Shown here: piece after piece, positions 6,919-14,127 of the stretch
Position numbering within the stretch: position 1 is the first letter of the stretch
Layout: every line of letters begins with the position of its first letter
Assembly: GCA_046705545.1 (NCBI GenBank)
Contig: JBJKQF010000299.1
Coordinates: 1 to 17,144 of the forward strand
DNA: 17,144 nucleotides
Source of the DNA: JAMCXS01 sp046705545
GTDB taxonomy: Bacteria > Acidobacteriota > Terriglobia > UBA7540
Direction: 5' to 3'
Program-made: the position numbers and the translations under genes
The notes under the pieces: generated by a model
The model's input: the letters and a program-made list of their open reading frames with translations, nothing else
What the model was told of the DNA's origin: nothing
The model's database searches: none

Positions 6919-7935
6919 ATGAAGGTTGTTGCCATCGGAGGCGGAACGGGGCTGGCGGTCCTGTTACGGGGCTTGAAACGCCACGTAGTGGTTGGGCCCG
7001 CGCGCGGATCAAAGCCTAGAATTTCCCAGCTTACAGCCATTGTGACCGTTACGGACGAAGGAGGCAGTTCTGGGCGCCTCCGCCGTGATTTTGGCGTGCT
7101 TCCACCGGGGGACATCCGGAATTGCCTGGTGGCCCTCGCTGAAGACGAGAAGATCATGACCCGGCTGTTTAGCTACAGGTTTGCTGCCGGACGGGGACTG
7201 CGAGGCCACAGCCTGGGGAACTTATTCCTGACGGCCTTGACCAACCTGACGGGCGACTTTTCGACTGCCGTCAAGCTGGCAAGTGAAGTGCTAGCGGTTT
7301 GCGGGGAGATATTCCCTTCCACGCTGGATGACGTGCACCTGCAAGCCATCCTTGCGAATGGACGGTGCGTGGAGGGAGAAGCGCGTATTCATGGGACGAG
7401 TGTTCCGATTCGCCGGCTGTCCATTGTTCCGGCCCGCTGCCGGCCGCTGCCGGAAACTCTCCGAGCCATTGAACAAGCGGACCTGATTACTCTCGGCCCT
7501 GGATCGCTCTATACTTCCTTGCTTCCCAATCTGCTGGTTTCCGGCATCCCGCAACGCATTGCGCGTTCAAAGGCCGCGAAGGTTTATATCGGAAATTTGA
7601 TGACCCAGCCCGGCGAGACACGGGGATATAGCGTGGCTGACCATCTTCAAGCCATCGTAGAGCATGTCAACCGATCCGTCTTTGATTATGTGGTCCTCAA
7701 CAACCGGGCGTTTCCGCCATCCATGCGAAAGCGCTACGCGGCTGAGCGTGCCGAACCCGTCGCTCGTGACCTGGAGCGGGTTCGGGCCTTGGGAACTTCT
7801 CCGATTTGTGCGCCTCTGCTTCTTGCGGAAGACGGCGTGGCGCGCCACGATTCCGACCGGCTGTCACGCCTATTGTTGAAACTCGCTGGGCAACCCTCGG
7901 GTCGCGCTCCTTCTCGCCGCGCGCGAAGAAAGTAG
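6919..7935 (+). CDS. yvcK: YvcK/CofD-type gluconeogenesis factor, UDP-sugar-binding protein
   Basis: The protein is 338 aa, close to the usual length. It begins with the nucleotide-binding MKVVAIGGGTGLAVLLRGLK and continues with the family blocks TVTDEGGSSGRLRRDFGVLP, PGDIRNCLVALAED, RGHSLGNLFLTALTN, LGPGSLYTSLLPNLL and YIGNLMTQPGETRGYS. YvcK proteins bind UDP-GlcNAc and link carbon status to peptidoglycan precursor supply; the related CofD makes coenzyme F420 precursors, but the GGSSGRLRRDFG pattern fits YvcK better. The usual Gram-positive neighbours rapZ and whiA are absent. Residues after about 322 form an Arg-rich tail. ATG 6919 has a weak GGAAA ribosome site. The stop is TAG. The gene is convergent with the OsmC gene, 46 nt away. 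Confidence 0.92.
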   Translation: MKVVAIGGGTGLAVLLRGLKRHVVVGPARGSKPRISQLTAIVTVTDEGGSSGRLRRDFGVLPPGDIRNCLVALAEDEKIMTRLFSYRFAAGRGLRGHSLGNLFLTALTNLTGDFSTAVKLASEVLAVCGEIFPSTLDDVHLQAILANGRCVEGEARIHGTSVPIRRLSIVPARCRPLPETLRAIEQADLITLGPGSLYTSLLPNLLVSGIPQRIARSKAAKVYIGNLMTQPGETRGYSVADHLQAIVEHVNRSVFDYVVLNNRAFPPSMRKRYAAERAEPVARDLERVRALGTSPICAPLLLAEDGVARHDSDRLSRLLLKLAGQPSGRAPSRRARRK

Positions 7936-7981
7936 ATTCGGCATTTTACGCATTGTTGCCGCCGGAATTACTCTCTTCTGC

Positions 7982-8440
7982 TCAGCTTGCCTGCGACGCC
8001 ACATGAAATTCAGGAAAGATTTTAACCTCGGACACGATGGAGTTGGTGATCAGGCAGTTTTTATGGGCATCGTTCAACACCGTGCGCGCTTGCTCGACGG
8101 CCCCCTCGGATTTCAGCGTTAGACGCGGATGAAGCGCAATTTCCGTAAATCTGTATTTCCCGTCCGAATATTCCAGAAAACCTTCCGCTGAACATTCATA
8201 CCCTGCCAGATCCAGGTTCTTGTGGCGCGCGTATGCCAGAAACGTCATCAACGTGCATACGTTTACCGAAGCCACGAACATGTCTTCTGGGGACCAAAGC
8301 CCGGGGGAGCCTTTGAATTCGGGAGGGCTGGAGATCGAGACTTCCGATTTGCCGGGGCTCGAGATGGTGCATTCGCGCGCCTGCGTCCAGTGAACCCCAG
8401 TTTCAAACTTGAATACCTTATGGCCCTTCTTGTTTTCCAT
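7982..8440 (-). CDS. OsmC/Ohr-family peroxiredoxin-like protein
   Basis: The protein is 152 aa, typical of OsmC-like hydroperoxide-reducing proteins. The two family cysteines are present: C62 in SVNVCTLMTF, after the block LWSPEDMFVA, and C129 in HKNCLITNSI. These cysteines reduce organic or lipoyl-dependent peroxides in the cytosol. It is closer to the general OsmC-like branch than to classical Ohr or OsmC, so the preferred peroxide is unknown. The ATG has GAGG seven bases upstream on the minus strand. It is transcribed divergently from the kor operon, an oxygen-sensitive enzyme system, so a protective link is possible but speculative. Confidence 0.9.
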   Translation of the reverse strand: MENKKGHKVFKFETGVHWTQARECTISSPGKSEVSISSPPEFKGSPGLWSPEDMFVASVNVCTLMTFLAYARHKNLDLAGYECSAEGFLEYSDGKYRFTEIALHPRLTLKSEGAVEQARTVLNDAHKNCLITNSIVSEVKIFPEFHVASQAS

Positions 8441-8607
8441 GGGTGTGCCTCATTCTCTGTGCTTTCTCCAGCCAGCGACCAATATGGTGATCCTAACATA
8501 GTTGGAGCGTCAGGGAATGCCTGCCACTATTTTTAAGGCTGGCGGCGCACTTTAAACCTGGAAACCGCCCTCTCACCAGGCATCCTTCTCATTTTGGCCC
8601 GGGCGGG
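8441..8607. other. Upstream part of the osmC-korA divergent spacer
   Basis: This is the first part of a roughly 400-nt non-coding region. It must hold the promoter of the OsmC gene on the minus strand, but I see no pair of boxes at good spacing; TATGTT (minus strand, near 8493-8498) is the best -10-like hexamer. A short CCTGG/CCAGG inverted repeat lies at 8557-8561 and 8576-8580. No ORF is convincing. Confidence 0.3.
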
Positions 8608-8634
8608 TTGATGAAGGGGAGGTTCTGCTATAAT
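8608..8634 (+). promoter_or_regulatory. Putative promoter of the korAB operon (extended -10)
   Basis: A perfect TATAAT at 8629-8634 is preceded by TGC, an extended -10 (TGnTATAAT). TTGATG at 8608-8613 can serve as -35, though the 15-nt spacer is short; the extended -10 would compensate. Transcription from about 8641 would make a leader of about 200 nt before korA. Confidence 0.55.
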
Positions 8635-8640
8635 AATTCT

Positions 8641-8844
8641 GATGGCCGAAGCAGGCGTCCGCTAGCGAACGCCGAGCGAGAGCTTGGCGGCGATTCCAGC
8701 CAAGAGTTCTCACCTTTTGTTCCCAGGCCTCAGAAATTAAGCGAAAGGCAACACCGCCGCCAATGATGTTCCGACTTAAGTCGTGGAGAACAAGTCCGGG
8801 CCGGCGGCATCATAATAAACGTAACAACTTTCTTGAGGGTATTG
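8641..8844 (+). promoter_or_regulatory. Structured 5' leader of korA
   Basis: The transcript before korA can fold into several stems: an arm pair 8654-8658/8669-8673 within GGCGTCCGCTAGCGAACGCC; CTTGGC (8683-8688) with GCCAAG (8699-8704); and GACTT (8773-8777), which may pair with the adjacent AAGTC (8778-8782, a 10-nt palindrome) or with AAGTC at 8792-8796. GCCGCC near 8756 can also pair with GGCGGC near 8803. The competing pairings are visible; a regulatory role is inferred. No TPP-riboswitch signature (CTGAGA) is present. Confidence 0.4.
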
Positions 8845-10689
8845 ATGGGAATTACTGATGTAGCCTTAAAGGAAACGCGTCCTCCTTCCTCGCAGGGAAA
8901 AGTCGTAAACGATTTAAGCATTCAAATTGCCACGGTCAATGGTTCGGGGAGCCAAAGCGCCAACTCGGTGCTGTTAAGGTCGATTTTTCAGATGGGCATT
9001 CCCGTTTCAGGCAAGAACCTGTTTCCGTCGAATATTGCCGGGTTGCCGACCTGGTACACGATTCGAGCCTCCAAGCAGGGATATATTGCCCGCCGTAAAG
9101 AGATTGATTTTCTCGTGGCCATGAACCCGGAAACCGCCGAAGAAGACGTCATGTCCCTCGGGGCCGGCGCCAGCGTAATCTATGACGGCAAGCTGAACCT
9201 CCAAAGGCTCCGCGACGATGTGATTTTTTATCCCGTGCCTTTTGATGAGCTCGTCGCGCCGGTTTGTCCAAATGCCAAGCTGCGAAAGCTCGTTCGGAAC
9301 ATGATCTACGATGGGGCGCTTGCCAAGCTGCTGGGCATCCCCATGGACGAAATTCGCGCGGCGCTCACCAAGCAGTTCAAGAAGAAACCCAGTGCCGTGG
9401 ACCTGAACTTCAAAGCGGCGCAGGTGGGTTACGAGTACACGGAGAAGAACCTGCCGAAGCGCGGCCGCTTCTACCTGGAGCGGATGGACGAGACGCGCGG
9501 GAAAATCATCATCGATGGCAACTCAGCTGCCGCGCTGGGCGCAGTGTTCGCGGGGATTACGGTGTGCACGTGGTATCCGATTACTCCTTCTTCCTCGCTG
9601 GCCGAATCTCTCACGGAATATTTGAAGCGCTTTCGCATTGATCCGAAGACCGGCAAGGCGACCTTCGCGGTTGTGCAGGCGGAGGACGAACTGGCCGCCA
9701 TCGGCATGGCCATCGGCGCAGGCTGGGCCGGGGCGCGCTCCATGACGGCGACCTCGGGGCCTGGCATTTCGCTTATGTCGGAATTCATGGGCCTGGGCTA
9801 CTATACCGAGGTTCCCGCTGTGATCTTTGACGTCCAGCGCGCTGGCCCTTCCACCGGGCTCCCGACGCGCACCGCTCAGGGCGACATCATGAAGAACGCT
9901 TACCTTTCTCACGGAGATACGAAGCATTTGATGCTGATTCCTTCTTCTGTCGAAGAGTGCTTTACGATGGCGGGGGAAGCGTTCGATTTGGCGGAGGAAT
10001 TCCAGACCCCTGTCTTTGTGATGAGCGATCTTGATTTGGGCATGAACAACTGGATGTCCGACCCTTTCCCGTATCCGGAAAAGCCCCTGAACCGCGGCAA
10101 GGTGCTTAGCGCTGAAGACCTGGACCGATTGGGCGGGTTTGAGCGTTACCGGGACGTGGATGGCGATGGCATTGGTTATCGTACCCTGCCGGGCACCAAG
10201 CACCCAAAGGCCGCGTACTTTGCGCGTGGAAGCGGCCACAACGAGAAGGCCAAGTACAGCGAGCGGCCGGAAGATTACGTCAATAATATGGACCGCCTGA
10301 GCCGCAAGTTTGACACGGCCCGCCAACGCGTGCCGGCCCCCGTGGTTGAGGACGCAGAGGGTGCGGAAATCGGGGTGATTGCTTACGGCACCACGCACTG
10401 GGCGATTGTGGAGTCGCTGGACCAGCTGAAGCAGGAACATCAAATCGCCGCAAGCTATTGCCGGATTCGCGCCTTTCCTTTTCCCCACGAGGTGATGGAC
10501 TTTATCCGGCGCCACAAGCGCATTTACGTGGTGGAACAGAACCGCGACGCGCAAATGTTCCATCTGCTGCGCATGGAAGTGGCTGCTGAGGACGTGGAAA
10601 AGCTCCGCAGCGTTCTGCACTACCAGGGAATTCCGATCGACGCGCGGACTGTTACTGACGAGATCGTGTCTCAGGAGGAGAAGAAATAA
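8845..10689 (+). CDS. korA: 2-oxoacid:acceptor oxidoreductase, fused gamma-alpha subunit (KorA)
   Basis: The protein is about 614 aa and is the large subunit of a 2-oxoglutarate:ferredoxin-type oxidoreductase that converts a 2-oxoacid and CoA to acyl-CoA and CO2 with reduced ferredoxin, reversibly. Residues about 25-200 are the gamma domain (VNGSGSQSANSVLLRSIF, then PSNIAGLPTWYTIRASKQGY). Residues from about 222 are the alpha domain, with YPITPSS (244-250), QAEDE (278-282), TSGPGISLMSE (303-313) and QRAGPSTGLPTRTAQGD (331-347). A C-terminal transketolase-like part ends in a domain with YVVEQNRDAQM. ATG 8845 is chosen because GAGGG lies at 8835-8839; an in-frame TTG at 8833 is less likely. korB begins one base after the stop. 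The substrate could be 2-oxoglutarate or a branched or aromatic 2-oxoacid; the domain order favours the Kor type. Confidence 0.95.
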   Translation: MGITDVALKETRPPSSQGKVVNDLSIQIATVNGSGSQSANSVLLRSIFQMGIPVSGKNLFPSNIAGLPTWYTIRASKQGYIARRKEIDFLVAMNPETAEEDVMSLGAGASVIYDGKLNLQRLRDDVIFYPVPFDELVAPVCPNAKLRKLVRNMIYDGALAKLLGIPMDEIRAALTKQFKKKPSAVDLNFKAAQVGYEYTEKNLPKRGRFYLERMDETRGKIIIDGNSAAALGAVFAGITVCTWYPITPSSSLAESLTEYLKRFRIDPKTGKATFAVVQAEDELAAIGMAIGAGWAGARSMTATSGPGISLMSEFMGLGYYTEVPAVIFDVQRAGPSTGLPTRTAQGDIMKNAYLSHGDTKHLMLIPSSVEECFTMAGEAFDLAEEFQTPVFVMSDLDLGMNNWMSDPFPYPEKPLNRGKVLSAEDLDRLGGFERYRDVDGDGIGYRTLPGTKHPKAAYFARGSGHNEKAKYSERPEDYVNNMDRLSRKFDTARQRVPAPVVEDAEGAEIGVIAYGTTHWAIVESLDQLKQEHQIAASYCRIRAFPFPHEVMDFIRRHKRIYVVEQNRDAQMFHLLRMEVAAEDVEKLRSVLHYQGIPIDARTVTDEIVSQEEKK

Positions 10690-10690
10690 G

Positions 10691-11737
10691 ATGTCAACTA
10701 CCGCTGCTCCATCGCCACCCAAAAAAGTGAACCGCATCGGGCTGGAGCCTGCCAGTTACAAAGGGGCGCGAAGCACGCTCTGCGCCGGCTGCGGCCACAA
10801 CGCCATTTCCGAGCGCCTTATCGAAGCGTGTTTTGAAATGGGCGTCGAACCGCACCAGGTGGCCAAGCTGTCTGGGATCGGCTGCTCGTCGAAAAGCCCC
10901 GCTTATTTCCTAGGCAGTTCGCACGGGTTCAACTCTGTCCACGGGCGGCTGCCTGCCATTGCCACAGGCACAATGCTGGCAAACCGCACCCTGATTGCCA
11001 TCGGGGTCAGCGGAGACGGAGACACGGCCTCGATTGGGATGGGACAGTTCGTCCACCTGATGCGGCGGAACCTTCCCATGATCTACATCATTGAGGACAA
11101 TGGCTGCTACGGGCTGACCAAAGGGCAGTTTTCAGCCACCGCCGATTTGGGCTCGAAGCTTAAAACCGGCGTCGTCAACGACCTGCCGCCCATCGACACT
11201 TGCGCGCTGGCGATTATGCTGGGGGCAACGTATGTGGGGCGTTCGTTTTCAGGTGACAAGCGGCAGCTCTCGGCCCTGCTGAAAGGCGCCCTGGGCCATC
11301 GGGGAACCGTTATGCTTGACGTCATTTCACCGTGCGTCACTTTTAACGATCACGAGGGCTCGACTAAGAGCTACAGCTACGTCCGGGACCACGACGCGCC
11401 TTTGGGCGACGTCAGCTTTGTCCCCTTCTTCGAAGATATTGCGGTTGAGTACGATCCCGGCACAACCACCGAGATCACGCTCCACGACGGCTCGCACTTG
11501 CTTTTGAAAAAGCTGGGGACGGATTACGATCCCACCAGCAAACAAGATGCCTTGCGGCTTCTCACGGAGTCGCACGACAAGGGCGAGATCCTGACGGGGC
11601 TGTTCTACCTGGATACGGAGCGGCCGAGTTTCATCGAAATGCTCACCGTTGTTGAAGAGCCCCTGGCCACTCTTCCCGAATCTTTAGTTCGCCCCCCGAA
11701 GTCGGCGCTCGATGAGGTCATGAAAGGGCTTCAGTAA
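10691..11737 (+). CDS. korB: 2-oxoacid:ferredoxin oxidoreductase, beta subunit (KorB)
   Basis: The protein is 348 aa and is the thiamine-diphosphate-binding partner of KorA. The TPP/Mg motif is visible as GDGDTASIGMGQF (from 108) with N137 and YGLTKGQ (140-146). Four cysteines suited to a 4Fe-4S cluster are present: C31 and C34 in CAGCGHN, C65 in SGIGCSSK and C215 in SPCVTF. No ferredoxin domain is fused and no delta subunit follows, so a separate ferredoxin must take the electrons. AGGAGG lies 12 nt before ATG 10691, inside the end of korA, and the gap between the genes is one base, so the two are surely co-translated and assemble as one complex. Confidence 0.95.
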   Translation: MSTTAAPSPPKKVNRIGLEPASYKGARSTLCAGCGHNAISERLIEACFEMGVEPHQVAKLSGIGCSSKSPAYFLGSSHGFNSVHGRLPAIATGTMLANRTLIAIGVSGDGDTASIGMGQFVHLMRRNLPMIYIIEDNGCYGLTKGQFSATADLGSKLKTGVVNDLPPIDTCALAIMLGATYVGRSFSGDKRQLSALLKGALGHRGTVMLDVISPCVTFNDHEGSTKSYSYVRDHDAPLGDVSFVPFFEDIAVEYDPGTTTEITLHDGSHLLLKKLGTDYDPTSKQDALRLLTESHDKGEILTGLFYLDTERPSFIEMLTVVEEPLATLPESLVRPPKSALDEVMKGLQ

Positions 11738-11827
11738 GCGCTGCACTTGCCAATGGCCCACGGGGCACGCAGCGGAGAGTGTATCAACTGGCGTGCCGGG
11801 TGGCGCTGATGGGTTAACAAGCTAAGA
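11738..11827. other. Gap between korB and the amino-sugar operon, with inverted repeats
   Basis: Two overlapping inverted repeats are visible: CGCTGC (11739-11744) with GCAGCG (11769-11774), and GGCACGC (11764-11770) with GCGTGCC (11791-11797, 20-nt loop). They share bases and so exclude each other. No T run follows, and I see no good promoter for the next gene, which may be read partly from the kor promoter. Confidence 0.3.
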
Positions 11828-12958
11828 ATGGTTTGCAGGTCCAACTGCGAGGAATGGGACGGTTTCTTGGGGCGTCCGGTTCTGCGGGGAGACGCCTCGG
11901 AGTTTGCGTCCGTCTGCGCGGGGAAGTCGGTACTGTTGACGGGCGCGGGCGGCTCTATCGGTTCCTTGCTGGCCAAGGCGGTGTTGCAAGCTGGTCCCCG
12001 GCTTGTCATCCTGCTCGACCTTTCTGACCACGACCTGCAACAGCTTCACGCCAAGCTGGCAGCTTCCACGGGGCTTGCGGAGTGCATCAGCGCTCCCGGG
12101 GATATCTGCGACCTGCCACTTCTGGACGGCCTCTTTGGCCGGTACCGCCCGGAGATCGTCTTTCACGCGGCGGCCCTAAAAGACGTTCCACTCCTTGAAA
12201 GCCGTCCTCTGGCTGCCGTTCGAACCAACACTCTTGGCACCTATCGCGTTGCAGAGGCGGCCGTTCGGCATCAGGCTGAGAGGATGGTTTTTGTCTCCAC
12301 GGACAAAGCGGTCTCTCCCGCGAGCATCCTGGGAGCCTCCAAGCGCCTGGGGGAGATGATCGTGCTTTCCCTGAGCACGGCGAGGACCTGCATGAATTCC
12401 CTGCGGTTCGGCAACGTCCTGGGCAGCCGCGGAAGCGTCGTCCCCATTTTTGAGGAGCAGATTCGCCGCCACGGCCCAGTGACGGTGACGCATCCAGATG
12501 TAAACCGGTATTTTCTCACCGGCCAAGAAGCCGTGCTGCTCGCCTTGGCGACCGCAAGTCTTGAAGAGGGCGGAGGAATTTTCGTTCCCCGCTTGGGCGA
12601 TCCCATCAAGGTTGTGGACCTTGCGAAGTACTTGATCCGGAAAGCTGGCTATGTTCCGGGAAATGATATCAAGATTGCCTTCACGGAACTTCGGCCCGGG
12701 GACAAGATGAGCGAGGATCTGGTTTCATCTTTTGAGAGCCGGGAACCGGTGATTGCCGGACTGCTCGACCGGGTCAGAACACCGACTGTCTCTAAGAAAG
12801 AGATGGCTTTGGGCATGGCCGGTTTGGAGTCATGCCTGAAATCGAATGACGCAGAGGGTCTGTTGATTCGCGTTTGCCGGATGGTTCGCGAGTACCGGCC
12901 GGGTCCGGAACTTCTGAAATCTATCAAAACCATCGAGACACGGGTGCATTCCTCATGA
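11828..12958 (+). CDS. NAD-dependent UDP-sugar 4,6-dehydratase, soluble CapD/FlaA1 type (LegB-like)
   Basis: The protein is 376 aa, an extended short-chain dehydrogenase equal to the cytosolic half of CapD/WbpM/PglF proteins, without their membrane helices. The linker FLGRPVL is retained, then the NAD motif LLTGAGGSIGS (36-46), HAAALKDVPLLE (113-124), STDKAVSP (157-164), GASKR (169-173), LRFGNVLGSRGSV (192-204), THPDVNRYFLT (221-231) and ELRPGDK. These enzymes turn UDP-GlcNAc into the 4-keto-6-deoxy sugar. At the position of the usual Tyr or Met of the YxxxK motif there is L168 (K172 is kept), which is unusual. ATG 11828 has no clear ribosome site. It overlaps the next gene by four bases (ATGA), and the two following genes continue the pathway. 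The sugar product is inferred, not proven. Confidence 0.88.
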   Translation: MVCRSNCEEWDGFLGRPVLRGDASEFASVCAGKSVLLTGAGGSIGSLLAKAVLQAGPRLVILLDLSDHDLQQLHAKLAASTGLAECISAPGDICDLPLLDGLFGRYRPEIVFHAAALKDVPLLESRPLAAVRTNTLGTYRVAEAAVRHQAERMVFVSTDKAVSPASILGASKRLGEMIVLSLSTARTCMNSLRFGNVLGSRGSVVPIFEEQIRRHGPVTVTHPDVNRYFLTGQEAVLLALATASLEEGGGIFVPRLGDPIKVVDLAKYLIRKAGYVPGNDIKIAFTELRPGDKMSEDLVSSFESREPVIAGLLDRVRTPTVSKKEMALGMAGLESCLKSNDAEGLLIRVCRMVREYRPGPELLKSIKTIETRVHSS

Positions 12959-14127
12959 AACGCAAGGTCGCGGTCGTTACTTCATCCCGTGCTGACTACG
13001 GCCACCTTTACTGGGTGTTGCGCGACCTTGCGGAGCATCCGGAGGTTGACCTGAAGCTTTTGGTCCTCGGATCGCACCTTTCGCCGGAGTTCGGGCACAC
13101 CGTTAGAGAAATTGAGAAAGACGGCTTTGAAATTGCGGCCCGCGTCGAATGCCTTCTAAGCTCAGACAGCGATATTGGCATGGCCAAAACCATCGGTGTC
13201 GCAACCCTCAGCCTTGCGGATGTTCTGGGACCCCTGCGGCCGGACCTGCTGCTGTTGATTGCCGACCGCTACGAGATGCTGGCGCCGGCCTCCGTCGCGC
13301 TGGCTTTGCGAATTCCCATCGCGCACATCGAAGGCGGGGAGATCAGCGAAGGAGCTATCGACAACGCCGTCCGCAACGCCCTGACTCAGATGAGCCATCT
13401 GCATTTCACTCCGACGGAAAGGGCGCGCCGCCGCGTGATTGCCATGGGCGAGGAAGAATGGCGAGTCCACTGCACGGGAGCGCTTTCCCTGGACAATTTG
13501 CGCCGCTCAAAACTGTTGGCGCAAAAAGAACTGGAATCGCGACTGCAAATTGACCTCGCGCGCCCTTCGGCGGTAGTGGCCTACCATCCTGTAACAATCC
13601 TGCGCGATACGGTGCAGGAAGCCGATGCGGTATTTGAAGCGCTGGGTTCGCTCCCAGTGCAACTGCTCTTTTGCTACCCAAACGCTGACGCCGGCAGCCG
13701 CGCGCTGATTGAGCGTATTAAATCCTTCCTGGACCGGCGCGGGAATGGAAAGGTGTTTACGAATTTGGACTTCCTCACCTATTGGAGCCTGTTGCAATAC
13801 GTCCAGGTGGTCATTGGCAACTCCAGCAGCGGCATTATGGAGACGCCCTCCCTGGAACTGCCCACGGTGAACATCGGCATGCGGCAGCAGGGAAGAGAGC
13901 GAGCCCGCAACATTCTGGACTCGGCGCCTCGCGCGGACGAAGTCGTTGAAAAGGTGCGCACGGCCACAAGCGCTGAATTTCGCAAGTCGCTTGCAGGGAT
14001 GTCGAACCCCTACGGGGACGGGCACGCCTCTGAGAGAATTGTGAAGGTGATGACAGAGGCGCCGCTGGGCGAGCCATTGCTTCTCAAGCGTTCCATGCCG
14101 CTGGGGGACTCTCCCCAAGAAACGTGA
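12955..14127 (+). CDS. Hydrolysing UDP-GlcNAc 2-epimerase, NeuC/LegG-like
   Basis: The protein is about 390 aa, of the GT-B-fold family that inverts C2 of a UDP-HexNAc and releases UDP, giving a free ManNAc-type sugar. Visible blocks are VTSSRADYGHL (8-18), ADRYEMLAPAS (103-113), HIEGGE (124-129), EGAIDNAVRNALTQMSHLHF (132-151) and NSSSGIMETPS near the C-terminal UDP site. ATG 12955 overlaps the dehydratase stop by four bases, and the N-terminus then begins in the family register; longer in-frame starts would add 27 non-homologous residues. Beside a 4,6-dehydratase and a DegT aminotransferase it fits LegG, which acts on 2,4-diacetamido-trideoxy sugars, better than the plain sialic-acid NeuC. 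The exact substrate is inferred. Confidence 0.9.
   Translation: MKRKVAVVTSSRADYGHLYWVLRDLAEHPEVDLKLLVLGSHLSPEFGHTVREIEKDGFEIAARVECLLSSDSDIGMAKTIGVATLSLADVLGPLRPDLLLLIADRYEMLAPASVALALRIPIAHIEGGEISEGAIDNAVRNALTQMSHLHFTPTERARRRVIAMGEEEWRVHCTGALSLDNLRRSKLLAQKELESRLQIDLARPSAVVAYHPVTILRDTVQEADAVFEALGSLPVQLLFCYPNADAGSRALIERIKSFLDRRGNGKVFTNLDFLTYWSLLQYVQVVIGNSSSGIMETPSLELPTVNIGMRQQGRERARNILDSAPRADEVVEKVRTATSAEFRKSLAGMSNPYGDGHASERIVKVMTEAPLGEPLLLKRSMPLGDSPQET

Noticed and set aside
8641..8844. TPP riboswitch before korA, expected because KorB uses TPP
   Set aside because: The conserved CTGAGA and matching downstream motif are absent.
9523..10737. Long open frame on the minus strand opposite korA
   Set aside because: It is a GC-driven shadow of korA with no family motif, while the plus strand has clear catalytic motifs.
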